A DNA stretch of 64,000 nucleotides, taken from assembly GCF_902705875.1 (NCBI RefSeq), contig NZ_CACSIK010000001.1, forward strand, positions 2,916,336-2,980,335. The letters are read 5' to 3'. The first letter of the stretch is position 1; the number at the start of each line of letters is the position of its first letter. This document shows, one piece after another, positions 46,592-54,876 of this stretch. The stretch comes from Zhongshania aliphaticivorans (GTDB taxonomy: Bacteria; Pseudomonadota; Gammaproteobacteria; Pseudomonadales; Spongiibacteraceae). Under the pieces are notes generated by a model that was not told the DNA's origin, made no database searches, and saw nothing but the letters and a program-made list of their open reading frames with translations. Made by a program: the position numbers and the translations under genes.

Positions 46592-47158
46592 TTGGATGTA
46601 TCTACGATGCTCGCCAACGTAACTCGGCAGCTACATGCAGCCAGTATCTATATTGCATTTACCAGTATTATTATCAGCGGCTGCCAAAGCCAACCGCCTT
46701 CAGCTGACTCAGACCAGCTTGCCCCACCCACGTTAAATACTGAAACGAGCACATCTAGTTTATTTATTGCTCAACAGCTACTTAGCTCGCAGAATTTTTT
46801 AGACGCTGAAGCTACCTATCAGAATTTACTCGAAACAAGCACGGATCAAAACACGCTCCAACAATCCTTGGCTGGGCTTGCGCTATGTTACTTACACCCT
46901 AATAGCCCAATCTTTAATTCAGCTCTTGCCACTGCATCAATAGATCGTCTTTATCAGCAAATGATGCGCTGGCCACAAAATGAGCCCAGCTTAGATATAC
47001 TCTTTTTTAGCCTAAGCCTTAGCCTAGAGCAGCTAGCCCAACAGCAAGAAGAAATTGCGCTACGAGAAAAAGCTGAAATTCAGCAACGACTACTAGCCCG
47101 TGAAATCACAACCCTGCAACGTGCCATAGAAAAACTACGCCAATTAGGTTTGCAGTAA
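46592..47158 (+). CDS. Predicted lipoprotein with TPR-like helices and C-terminal coiled coil
   Basis: A protein of 188 residues, or 183 from an ATG at 46607. The N-terminus is a lipoprotein leader with lipobox IISGC and a Ser/Pro-rich linker. The middle has helical repeats (IAQQLLSSQNFLDAEATYQ) and the C-terminus is a coiled coil (LAQQQEEIALREKAEIQQRL). I do not recognise a defined family. The layout is reminiscent of QseG-type outer-membrane lipoproteins that accompany sensor kinases, and the convergent gene is a hybrid kinase, but this link is inference only. It follows rpoD and its hairpin. Confidence 0.7.
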   Translation: MDVSTMLANVTRQLHAASIYIAFTSIIISGCQSQPPSADSDQLAPPTLNTETSTSSLFIAQQLLSSQNFLDAEATYQNLLETSTDQNTLQQSLAGLALCYLHPNSPIFNSALATASIDRLYQQMMRWPQNEPSLDILFFSLSLSLEQLAQQQEEIALREKAEIQQRLLAREITTLQRAIEKLRQLGLQ

Positions 47159-47169
47159 ATTCCTGGCTA

Positions 47170-49365
47170 TCACGCGCCACGATCCAAATACGCGCCCAAT
47201 TGACCGCGTAAACTCTGAATTTCCAACTCGGTTTGCGCCATCAAGACCGGCACATTCCGCCAATGCTCTGTACGCAAATGCGTCACTAAACGGCTCACCT
47301 GTCCGCTATCGCTATGGGGTCCCATCACAATTAACTGCCAGGGCAACTCAGTAAGCAGTTCGGCCACCCGAGTTAAATCAGCACTTTGGTAAACCTTCCA
47401 ATGTTCGGCACCAGATAACTGTTCAATCACCTCTGCAAGGATGTCGCCCTCTTCAATAACCAGCATGTTTCCCACCGCAGTCGCTGGCAGCAAATCTCGC
47501 ACCACTGCGACCAACTCGGCACTCTCCACGGGCTTGACTAAATAACCACTTGCACCCAGTAACAAACCTAGATCACGCTCATTCAGCATTGACAGCATCA
47601 ACACCGGCACACTCCCCAGCACGACATCACTTCGCAAACTATGAAGTACCTGCCAACCATCCAAGCCCGGCATCATAACGTCCAGCACCACCAAGTCAGG
47701 CCGATGTTGCCGCGCCATTACCAAGCCTTCTGCGCCCGATGATGCGGTCCGAACACGGTAGCCCTCACGACTTAAGGCGCGATGGCTCAAATCCAACGCA
47801 GCTAAATCGTCATCTATCACTAAAATATCACCCGTGGCACTTTTATCTAAGGTTGCCGACGACTCAGCTTCACCCACCGGCAAGCTAAGTCTAAATGTGG
47901 AGCCTACTCCCAATTCGCTATCAGCGGTAATCGTGCCGCCCAATAGCTCGGCAAACTTGCGTGAAATCGTTAAACCTAAACCAGAGCCACCATATTGCTT
48001 TGTTGTTGACTGATCAGCCTGCACAAACGCATCAAACACACGACTTAACTGCTCAGTATTCATCCCAATACCGCTATCTCGGACTTCTGCAAGCAAATAG
48101 CCATTCCCGTTCTCAACTTCCTCCGTTACCGACAGGTATATATCGCCAGATCGGGTAAACTTGGCCGCATTACTCAGCAGATTTAATAAAATCTGCCGCA
48201 GGCGCGTCACATCCGTTCGGATACGATCACTTTTTAAGGCGAAGTGACAATGCAAGGTATCCCCATTTTTTTCCATTAATGGCGCAACCGTAACCTCCAC
48301 ATCCCTGAGAACAGGCTCTAAGGCGACATCTTCCCAGAACACCGCCATACGACCAGATTCAATTTTAGAGATATCCAGCACATCATTAATTAATGCCAGA
48401 AGATGCTTACCGGCTAATTGAATTTTTTCAAGGTCTGGCTGCAGATCGCTGACCGACAAGTCATCTTCTTCAGCAATCTCTTCCAGCAACATTTCCGAAT
48501 AACCAATGATCGCATTCATTGGCGTACGCAACTCATGGCTCATATTCGCCAAAAAGCCACTTTTTGCCTGATTGGCGGCGTCTGCGCGTCGACTTGCTTC
48601 ACGCACTCGCCCCATCGCCTGGCGCAAACTAGACGCCATATCATTAAATGAGTTCGCCAACTGACCAAACTCATCATGCCCCATGTCTGCAATGCTGTAA
48701 TCAAAATTACCTTCACGCCACTCAGCCGTACCCTTTTGCAGCTGTCGAATTGCCCGCCGGGTGTAACGCGTCATGTAATAGCCAAGAACAAAGGTCGTAA
48801 TTAGCGCTAATAAAAACACGGCCAACGCCACTTTGTTTGTCATACTGACAATTTCACGAAGGTCAGCATTAATTTGGTCAGAGCGTGACAGCAAATACCA
48901 TTCGTTTGCTGTAATCCGCGAACTCAGGGCCTCGTACTCACGAAGTAACCCGCTTGCACTATGCGTGTCATTTGCCTGCAAAAATGATCGCCAATGCTCA
49001 AACAAAGCCGCTGCATTTAACGGTTCATAACTTCCCGCTTCTAAGTACTCATGCAAATCACTATTAAGCTCTTCTTCAAGTGCCGACAAAGCATCAATAC
49101 CGCTGAGCAACTCATTTCGCTCAGATGAGGTAATACCATTCTGTCCGCCAGATTCCGACAGCGCATCCACCACTAATATTTTTCGATGCGTGCTATACAT
49201 CCGCTGACTAAAGTCATTCAACTCAGACTGCGAGCGAATCACATGCTGTAACAACCAAACATTGCGACGTCTAGTGTCATTGCCCCACACTTGAACCAAG
49301 ACGCTACCCAACGACAACACCAAAATAGCGACAAAAGACAGTGTTAAACGGCGGGTAAAACTCAT
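47170..49365 (-). CDS. Hybrid sensor histidine kinase (TM-HAMP-HisKA-HATPase-REC-degenerate REC)
   Basis: A 731-residue hybrid kinase. TM1 lies at about residues 8-27, a helical periplasmic sensor follows, then TM2 at about 182-200 ([18 protein letters not shown]) and HAMP to about 255. HisKA has the phospho-His in [13 protein letters not shown] (about residue 277) and the HATPase has [10 protein letters not shown] and [14 protein letters not shown] receiver has [14 protein letters not shown] (Asp about 558). A second receiver-like domain follows from about residue 640 (MLVIEEGD) but its expected Asp position reads IVMGPHSD, so it is probably not phosphorylated. It overlaps the upstream receiver gene by ATGA and belongs to a three-gene operon with the REC-cyclase. 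Confidence 0.88.
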   Translation of the reverse strand: MSFTRRLTLSFVAILVLSLGSVLVQVWGNDTRRRNVWLLQHVIRSQSELNDFSQRMYSTHRKILVVDALSESGGQNGITSSERNELLSGIDALSALEEELNSDLHEYLEAGSYEPLNAAALFEHWRSFLQANDTHSASGLLREYEALSSRITANEWYLLSRSDQINADLREIVSMTNKVALAVFLLALITTFVLGYYMTRYTRRAIRQLQKGTAEWREGNFDYSIADMGHDEFGQLANSFNDMASSLRQAMGRVREASRRADAANQAKSGFLANMSHELRTPMNAIIGYSEMLLEEIAEEDDLSVSDLQPDLEKIQLAGKHLLALINDVLDISKIESGRMAVFWEDVALEPVLRDVEVTVAPLMEKNGDTLHCHFALKSDRIRTDVTRLRQILLNLLSNAAKFTRSGDIYLSVTEEVENGNGYLLAEVRDSGIGMNTEQLSRVFDAFVQADQSTTKQYGGSGLGLTISRKFAELLGGTITADSELGVGSTFRLSLPVGEAESSATLDKSATGDILVIDDDLAALDLSHRALSREGYRVRTASSGAEGLVMARQHRPDLVVLDVMMPGLDGWQVLHSLRSDVVLGSVPVLMLSMLNERDLGLLLGASGYLVKPVESAELVAVVRDLLPATAVGNMLVIEEGDILAEVIEQLSGAEHWKVYQSADLTRVAELLTELPWQLIVMGPHSDSGQVSRLVTHLRTEHWRNVPVLMAQTELEIQSLRGQLGAYLDRGA

Positions 49366-49733
49366 CCTTTAGTACCAAGTAGGTATTCGATTTTTCCAAG
49401 CAGGCGCGGTAAATCAACAGGCTTGGTATCGTAATCATCGCAACCCGCCAACAACGCTCGTTGGCGATCATCGGCCATCGCATGGGCGGTTAAGGCAATA
49501 ATAGGGATAGCCTGTAGCGACGGCGTTGCCTTCATTTCTCTGGCCACCTGCCAGCCATCTTTGATCGGCAAACTCATATCCAATAGCATTAAATCTGGCT
49601 TGTCACTAAGACTCATATCAATACCAAGCTGGCCATCAACAGCTAGTAGTACCTCATACCCCTTGCGTATTAACCGTCGGCTGAGCATATCTCGATTCAT
49701 TTCATTGTCTTCAACGAGCAATATTTTTGGCAT
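49362..49733 (-). CDS. Single-domain response regulator (REC)
   Basis: A 123-residue receiver from the ATG at 49733; tandem GTG codons just before it are alternative starts. The acidic pocket is [13 protein letters not shown], the phospho-acceptor is Asp52 in [11 protein letters not shown] and the switch residues are in [11 protein letters not shown] and DDYDTKPVD. This is the type commonly associated with hybrid kinases as a shuttle receiver. It ends in an ATGA overlap with the hybrid kinase and follows the cyclase gene by 15 bases, so the three are one operon. Confidence 0.9.
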   Translation of the reverse strand: MPKILLVEDNEMNRDMLSRRLIRKGYEVLLAVDGQLGIDMSLSDKPDLMLLDMSLPIKDGWQVAREMKATPSLQAIPIIALTAHAMADDRQRALLAGCDDYDTKPVDLPRLLGKIEYLLGTKG

Positions 49734-49748
49734 CACCACACCTACACC

Positions 49749-51614
49749 TTATTCACTAAACGCACGCTGCAAAACCCCTTGCAGCTCAGGACTGGTCGAC
49801 GTCATAGTGACGACATATTCACGCTCCGTGTTCTGGGTGGTGATTTTCGCATAGCAAGCCTCAAAGCCATCGATACGAACATCAGCCAAAACCGGTAACG
49901 CCTCGCTGCTGATAACCCGCAGCTTGTCGCCAGCACGTGCATCCAGCGTCACAGTATATTGACTCGCCCCAGCCTGCTTCCCAGCCATTAAAGTGAGCTG
50001 CAAACACAATTTATTACTACAGCCCTGCCATTGAACTGAGCTTGGGTTTAGCAATAAATCATAGGGCATACCCACCCCCAGAACCTCAGACAGCTGTACC
50101 GCATCACCCATGCCTTTAAGCGAAACGCTAACTTGCTCTCCAGCTAACACCTCAACAGAAGCCCCCGCCATGGTGGCAGGCGACGCCAATATTTGCCCCC
50201 CCACAGTACAGGACTCAATCCGGCCCGTTAAATTCACATTATGACCAACCACGCCATATTTTGAGCGCAATTCAGAGCCCACATTGCCGGCCACTACATC
50301 ACCGGTATTCAAACCAATACCCATACTGATTTCGGGTAAACCATCAGCCACGTTAAGCGCATTCACATCTTTTATGGCGAGCTGCATCGCAACAGCACAA
50401 GCCAACGCTCGATCGCAATCGTCCTTATCACTAAGGGGGGCACCAAAAATAACCAGAATGCCATCGCCGACAAACTCGTCAACGGTGCCCCTAAAGCGCT
50501 GTATTACCTCTGTCATTTTGCCAAAATAGTTATTCAGCAAGGTCACACATTGTTCAGGCCCTAATTGCTGGCTTAGAGCCGAGAAACCACGAATATCCGC
50601 CATTAATACCGTCACTTGACGAAGCTCACCGCCCAGCTTTAGGCCGTCATTATCATCAAGTAAACGCTGAACTATTTCATCTGATAGGTAGCGACCAAAT
50701 ATTTTGCGAATAAAGCGCTGACTTTTCTCTAGCTCAGCAAGGTACTCACGCTCGCGATCTCGCCATTGCTTGGTCTCCAACGACGCGCTAATTCTCGCTC
50801 TTAGCAACGTACCGTTAACGGGCTTAAGCAAATAATCACTAGCACCCGCATCAATGCAACGTACCGCCCCTTCTTCATCTTGCATACCACTAATGACAAC
50901 GACCGGAATGCGCCGCAAGGCCTCATCGCCACGAATAACTTGAAGCACCTCGTAGCCGTTCATATCGGGCATCACCAAATCTAATAACACCACATCTGGC
51001 TCTGCACTGCGCATAATCTCTAAGCAGCGCTCACCACTGGCAGCTTCTATCACCATATAGTTTTGACGTTGTAACTGATGAGCAAGTAAGTCACGGCTAC
51101 TATCATTATCATCAACCACCAAAATACTTGCCGCCATATGCTCACGATCATCGCGCAGAATACCGCGCTTAAAGCTCTTGAAAATGGCCTCTATGGGGTC
51201 AGCCGCCACAGCACCGTCATTACCCAAGGTAAACTGCTCTAATCGAGCTTGAAACAATTGGGACTGGTGCCGAATCTGGCCAATATACTCGCTGGCAATT
51301 TTATCGTCACAATCTTCTAAAAGGATTTCGCTAAAACCATCAACCAAACCAATGGCATTGCGTAAATCGTGCCGTAAGCGGGACAACTCCGTTTGCGAAC
51401 TCGGTGTTAACGCTGAAATAGACGCCAACATCTCCATCATGGACGACGACGCATTCGCAATCTTCTCTACGTCCGCCTTTAAGCTCTCTAATTCAGAGAT
51501 CACACTTAATTCAAGCAATGACTCAGTAAACGCAAAGACAGACCCAAGCGGCGCCTGCAGCGACTGACGCTGATCATCTAAATACGCTTTAAATATACGG
51601 TCTTGATTACTCAA
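49749..51614 (-). CDS. Receiver-linked class III nucleotidyl (adenylate/guanylate) cyclase with N-terminal HisKA-like region
   Basis: A cytoplasmic protein of about 621 residues. The N-terminal 115 residues contain an H-box-like segment (LRHDLRNAIGLVDGF) resembling a kinase dimerisation domain, but no ATPase domain follows. A receiver has VVLLDLVMPDMNG (Asp near 209), and a coiled linker joins a class III cyclase domain with ADIRGFSALSQQLG, DEFVGDGILVIFG and VVGHNVNLTGRIE, so metal and transition-state residues are present. The last 130 residues are unassigned. I chose the TTG at 51614 because a GGAGG site is 6 bases upstream; the longer frame starts at a GTG at 51641 without one. It likely makes cAMP under control of the hybrid kinase downstream. 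Confidence 0.87.
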   Translation of the reverse strand: MSNQDRIFKAYLDDQRQSLQAPLGSVFAFTESLLELSVISELESLKADVEKIANASSSMMEMLASISALTPSSQTELSRLRHDLRNAIGLVDGFSEILLEDCDDKIASEYIGQIRHQSQLFQARLEQFTLGNDGAVAADPIEAIFKSFKRGILRDDREHMAASILVVDDNDSSRDLLAHQLQRQNYMVIEAASGERCLEIMRSAEPDVVLLDLVMPDMNGYEVLQVIRGDEALRRIPVVVISGMQDEEGAVRCIDAGASDYLLKPVNGTLLRARISASLETKQWRDREREYLAELEKSQRFIRKIFGRYLSDEIVQRLLDDNDGLKLGGELRQVTVLMADIRGFSALSQQLGPEQCVTLLNNYFGKMTEVIQRFRGTVDEFVGDGILVIFGAPLSDKDDCDRALACAVAMQLAIKDVNALNVADGLPEISMGIGLNTGDVVAGNVGSELRSKYGVVGHNVNLTGRIESCTVGGQILASPATMAGASVEVLAGEQVSVSLKGMGDAVQLSEVLGVGMPYDLLLNPSSVQWQGCSNKLCLQLTLMAGKQAGASQYTVTLDARAGDKLRVISSEALPVLADVRIDGFEACYAKITTQNTEREYVVTMTSTSPELQGVLQRAFSE

Positions 51615-51919
51615 GCTCAGCCTCCAACTTATAAAGTTCACGGCTCAGATTATTGCACTTCAATGAAGAAATAGCATTTACGTCTGCGATATCTGCAACG
51701 CAAATAGCATCAAGCACTGGCCAACCCCGCCAACGCACACTATAATGCGCCCACGTTTTAAGCGTGGTAGGGGATTTTTCTCCAGTACTTGATTATCCAG
51801 CAGTGAAATTGACTGCCCTAAGAATCAGTATTAGCACGTAATATACTGCTTACTGCGAACATGATGACGACGGCAACCGTTATAGGTACGTCCAAAAAAG
51901 CATGTCATCATTCTTATAA

Positions 51920-51996
51920 GGGCCTTTAGCTCAGTTGGTTAGAGCATCCGACTCATAATCGGCAGGTCCGCAGTTCAAGTCTGCGAAGGCCCACCA
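51920..51996 (+). tRNA. tRNA with CAU anticodon, probably tRNA-Ile2 (or elongator tRNA-Met)
   Basis: A 77-nucleotide cloverleaf: acceptor GGGCCTT pairs with AAGGCCC, with discriminator A and encoded CCA. The D arm is AGCTCAGTTGGTTAGAGC, the anticodon stem CCGA/TCGG carries the loop CTCATAA, and the T arm has GTTCAAGTC. The CAU anticodon would read AUG, or AUA after lysidine modification. The GTTCAAGTC T-loop context and acceptor resemble tRNA-Ile2 more than elongator Met, but this is not certain. Confidence 0.93.
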
Positions 51997-52001
51997 TATC
52001 A

Positions 52002-52033
52002 AAGCCCCGCACCGAAAGGTGTGGGGCTTTTTT
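52002..52033 (+). terminator. Rho-independent terminator after the tRNA
   Basis: AAGCCCCGCACC, GAAA tetraloop, GGTGTGGGGCTT followed by a run of T. It begins 6 bases after the tRNA 3' end. Confidence 0.9.
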
Positions 52034-52347
52034 ATGACCGCGAAATATGGATGATTCACGACTGGATTTTATTCCCAACCGTAGAGGCAAGAGAAAGCTT
52101 AGAGCGTATTGACGAATCTTCCCAAGTTTCTTAAAACTTAATAAGACTTTCACGTAAAAGCTAGGAGAGCGCCCGCCTCAATATCAGCACTAAAATAAGT
52201 ACTGATATTTTATTGAATATTGAGGCAGTGGCAACGCGACATTCCCAATCGCTACATTCGTCTTAGGAGCAGCTAAGCTGAATATAAGTAGCTGCTCGCT
52301 CGGAGAGGGCCAATATTATCGACATAATAAATTCACAGGTGCTTTGA
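52034..52347. other. Non-coding spacer between tRNA terminator and MFS gene
   Basis: A 314-base stretch with no convincing gene. A short leftward frame crossing the tRNA (51953-52153) is an antisense artefact. It contains the inverted repeat at 52175-52226. Confidence 0.6.
52175..52226. repeat. Nested inverted repeat
   Basis: Outer arms GCCTCAATA and TATTGAGGC (9 perfect pairs) enclose a second inverted repeat, ATATCAGCACT and AGTACTGATAT with one mismatch. The two hairpins overlap, so they may be alternative structures. It might terminate the leftward MFS transcript or mark a past insertion next to the tRNA. Confidence 0.5.
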
Positions 52348-53661
52348 TTAGTCAGCCGCTTCCATATGCTTGCTAATTCGCAGCGCCATAAGCGTACAAA
52401 AGGTGCCGGAAATCAAATACAAGCTAACGGCAAATAACCCGAAATGCACAGACAAACCAAGGGCAATTAAAGGTGCGAATGCAGCGCCAAACAACCAGGC
52501 AAAATCAGATGTTAATGCCGCACCAGCATAGCGGAAGCGGCGTTCAAAGTTGGCCGTTAAAGTGCCGGACGCTTGACCATAGGAAACCCCAAGTAGTGCA
52601 AAACCGACTAAAATAAAGGTGTCTTGCATCACTGCCGAACCACTCATCAGCAGCGGCGTGAACAGTGCAAAGATACCGATTAATACTGCCATTAACGACA
52701 CGGTGGTGCGCTTGCCAATACGGTCGGCAATAATCCCAGAAACAACGGTGGCGATTATCCCAATACAGGCACCAAAGACCTGCACTATTAAGACATTGCC
52801 AATTAATTGTGACTCACCCAATGAGATCCATGAAAGCGGAAAGATCGTGACGATATGAAATAGCGCATAGCTCGCCAGTGCCGCAAAAGCACCCAAGAAA
52901 ATATTAGGCCCTTGTTTTTCAAGCATTTCACTTGTGCTTATTGGTTCCAGCTCGCTCTCTTCCAATGCCGCCGTATATTCTTCGGTGAGCACCAAACGCA
53001 GACGCGCAAATAACGCAACCACGTTGATGGCCAAGGCAACAAAGAAGGGATAGCGCCACGCCCACGCCTGAAAGTCTTCTGGACTAACACTGCTAATCAG
53101 GTAGAAAAACAATAAATTTGCGATAAGAAAACCAATTGGGGCACCGAGCTGACCAATCATGGCGTACCAGCTGCGTTTCGACTGAGGCGCATTCAGTACT
53201 AACAACGAGGGCAGACCATCCCAAGAGCCGCCGAGTGCAAAACCTTGTAGAATACGGAAGATGGCGAGAAAAAATATTGAGCTGCCGCCAAGGGAATCAT
53301 ACCCCGGCAAAAAGGCGATGCCCGCGGTGGCAGTGCCCAACAAGAACAAAGACGAACTCAATTTAACACTGCGACCCCAGCGCCGCTGTATATTCATAAA
53401 TAGAGCGGTACCAAAAGGCCGTGCCACAAATGCCATTGAGAATATGGCGAAGCCGTACAACATGCCCTCTAGTGTGCTGGCGAAAGGGAAAAACACACTT
53501 GGGAACACCAATACGCAGGCCATGCCAAACACGAAAAAGTCGAAATGTTCCGAGGCGCGGCCAATAACCACACCTATGGCGATCTCGCCGGGGGCTACCG
53601 GCGAATGACCGGCCGGCGTTTGCATATCGGCTGCAAGAGCAGAGTTTGTTGTACTGGCCAT
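52348..53661 (-). CDS. MFS transporter, metabolite:H+ symporter (MHS) type
   Basis: A 437-residue integral membrane transporter with 12 predicted helices. MHS-type marks are GRASEHFDFFVFGMACVLVFP (helix 1 region, seen in EHFDFFVFG), FVARPFGTALFMNIQRRWGRS (loop 2-3, RPFG..), LQGFALGGSWDG and IADRIGKRTTV after the central loop. MHS proteins import carboxylates, betaines, aromatic acids and similar solutes with protons. The substrate cannot be told. It diverges from cyoA across a short spacer, and no enzyme next to it hints at a pathway. Confidence 0.86.
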   Translation of the reverse strand: MASTTNSALAADMQTPAGHSPVAPGEIAIGVVIGRASEHFDFFVFGMACVLVFPSVFFPFASTLEGMLYGFAIFSMAFVARPFGTALFMNIQRRWGRSVKLSSSLFLLGTATAGIAFLPGYDSLGGSSIFFLAIFRILQGFALGGSWDGLPSLLVLNAPQSKRSWYAMIGQLGAPIGFLIANLLFFYLISSVSPEDFQAWAWRYPFFVALAINVVALFARLRLVLTEEYTAALEESELEPISTSEMLEKQGPNIFLGAFAALASYALFHIVTIFPLSWISLGESQLIGNVLIVQVFGACIGIIATVVSGIIADRIGKRTTVSLMAVLIGIFALFTPLLMSGSAVMQDTFILVGFALLGVSYGQASGTLTANFERRFRYAGAALTSDFAWLFGAAFAPLIALGLSVHFGLFAVSLYLISGTFCTLMALRISKHMEAAD

Positions 53662-53728
53662 GGTGAGGCGCTCATCCCTAGTTTTGTGAATTATGAAAGA
53701 CTACTCCGATTCACCCGAGCCAGCCATA

Positions 53729-53741
53729 GGACAAATTGTCC
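53729..53741. promoter_or_regulatory. Perfect palindrome in the MFS/cyoA divergent spacer
   Basis: GGACAA-A-TTGTCC is a perfect 13-base palindrome about 70 bases before the cyoA ATG at 53810. It is a candidate operator for a dimeric regulator of the oxidase operon or of the divergent transporter. I do not match it to a known consensus. Confidence 0.35.
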
Positions 53742-53809
53742 AATTCTTTCCACGCGGTAATTCGCTTAAAGTTTGCGCCTCTCATTACTATCTGGACTTG
53801 CGAGTGGCG

Positions 53810-54799
53810 ATGTCGATTTCCAAAACTCTGCGTACAACTTCCATAGGCACTATCGGACTAGCCCTTCTGGCTGGCTGCGATACCGTGGTTATGTCTCCCT
53901 CTGGCGATATTGCAGCGCAGCAGGCCAATCTCATTATCTGGGCCACCATTTTAATGCTGATCGTGGTGGTGCCCGTTATTGTACTTACCCTGTGGTTTGC
54001 ATGGCGCTACCGCGCGTCTAACAAAGACGCAACCTATGCCCCAGACTGGGATCACTCCACTAATTTAGAACTAGTCATCTGGGCTGCACCGCTAGCGATT
54101 ATCATCGCCTTGGGAGCATTAACGTGGGTGAGCACCCACCAACTTGACCCCTACCGACCGCTGGATCGCATCAGAGAAGGCCAGCCCGTCGCCGAAGATG
54201 TTGAGCCACTCATTATAGAAGTGGTTGCCATGGACTGGAAATGGCTGTTCTTTTATCCCGAGCAAGGTATCGCGGCCGTGAACCAACTGGCCGCGCCGGT
54301 AGACCGGCCAATCAAATTCAAAATCACCGCCACCACGATGATGAACTCCTTTTATATACCGGCACTGGCGGGTCAAATTTACGCCATGGGCGGCATGGAA
54401 ACCCAATTACACGCGGTAATTAATGAACCGGGAAGCTACGACGGTTTCTCAGCGAATTATTCTGGCGCCGGCTTTAACGGCATGCGCTTTAAGTTTTTAG
54501 GTATGAGTGAAGCCGACTTTGATCAGTGGACAAACAAAGTCAAGAACGAAGGCGAGCTACTTAGCCGTCCCGTCTATCAGGCCTTGGCAGAACCCAGTGA
54601 ATACAACCCCGTACAGTATTACAGTGAAGTAGCGCCAGATCTGTACGACGCGATTCTCAATCGCTGCGTAGAACCCGGCACGCTGTGTATGAAAGACATG
54701 ATGAAGCATCACGGCCACCATGGCAGTGATAACGCTGAGTCTCATGCCGCGCCGTCGACAACCCCCAACACACATGATGAGGGTCACCATGCCCACTAG
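53810..54799 (+). CDS. cyoA: Cytochrome bo3 ubiquinol oxidase subunit II, CyoA
   Basis: Subunit II of the quinol-oxidising haem-copper oxidase. From the ATG at 53810 the protein has 329 residues with a lipoprotein leader (ALLAGC lipobox), two membrane helices (IIWATILMLIVVVPVIVLTLWF and IWAAPLAIIIALGALTWV, given here in part as LMLIVVVPVIVLTLWF) and a periplasmic cupredoxin-like domain. The copper-A ligands of cytochrome c oxidases are absent and the region reads SANYSGAGFNGMRF, as in quinol oxidases. The C-terminus is His-rich (KHHGHHGSDN, DEGHHAH). A longer frame from 53693 has no signal character. It starts the cyoABCD-SURF1 operon. Confidence 0.92.
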   Translation: MSISKTLRTTSIGTIGLALLAGCDTVVMSPSGDIAAQQANLIIWATILMLIVVVPVIVLTLWFAWRYRASNKDATYAPDWDHSTNLELVIWAAPLAIIIALGALTWVSTHQLDPYRPLDRIREGQPVAEDVEPLIIEVVAMDWKWLFFYPEQGIAAVNQLAAPVDRPIKFKITATTMMNSFYIPALAGQIYAMGGMETQLHAVINEPGSYDGFSANYSGAGFNGMRFKFLGMSEADFDQWTNKVKNEGELLSRPVYQALAEPSEYNPVQYYSEVAPDLYDAILNRCVEPGTLCMKDMMKHHGHHGSDNAESHAAPSTTPNTHDEGHHAH

Positions 54800-54876
54800 C
54801 TACCCTTGTGCAATTACCGTGGTCGCAATGCGTCCGTCTCATTCACTCATAGCGCGTCAGAGCGTCGGTAACGTTC

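Noticed and set aside
51642..51919. Small RNA or leader ahead of the tRNA (CCACG/CGTGG hairpin near 51751)
   Set aside because: A TATAAT and a 5-base hairpin are present, but the -35 and a clear terminator are lacking, so the evidence is too thin.
51953..52153. Leftward 66-codon reading frame overlapping the tRNA
   Set aside because: Its C-terminal half is the antisense of the tRNA gene, a well-known source of false proteins. It has no ribosome site or recognisable domain.
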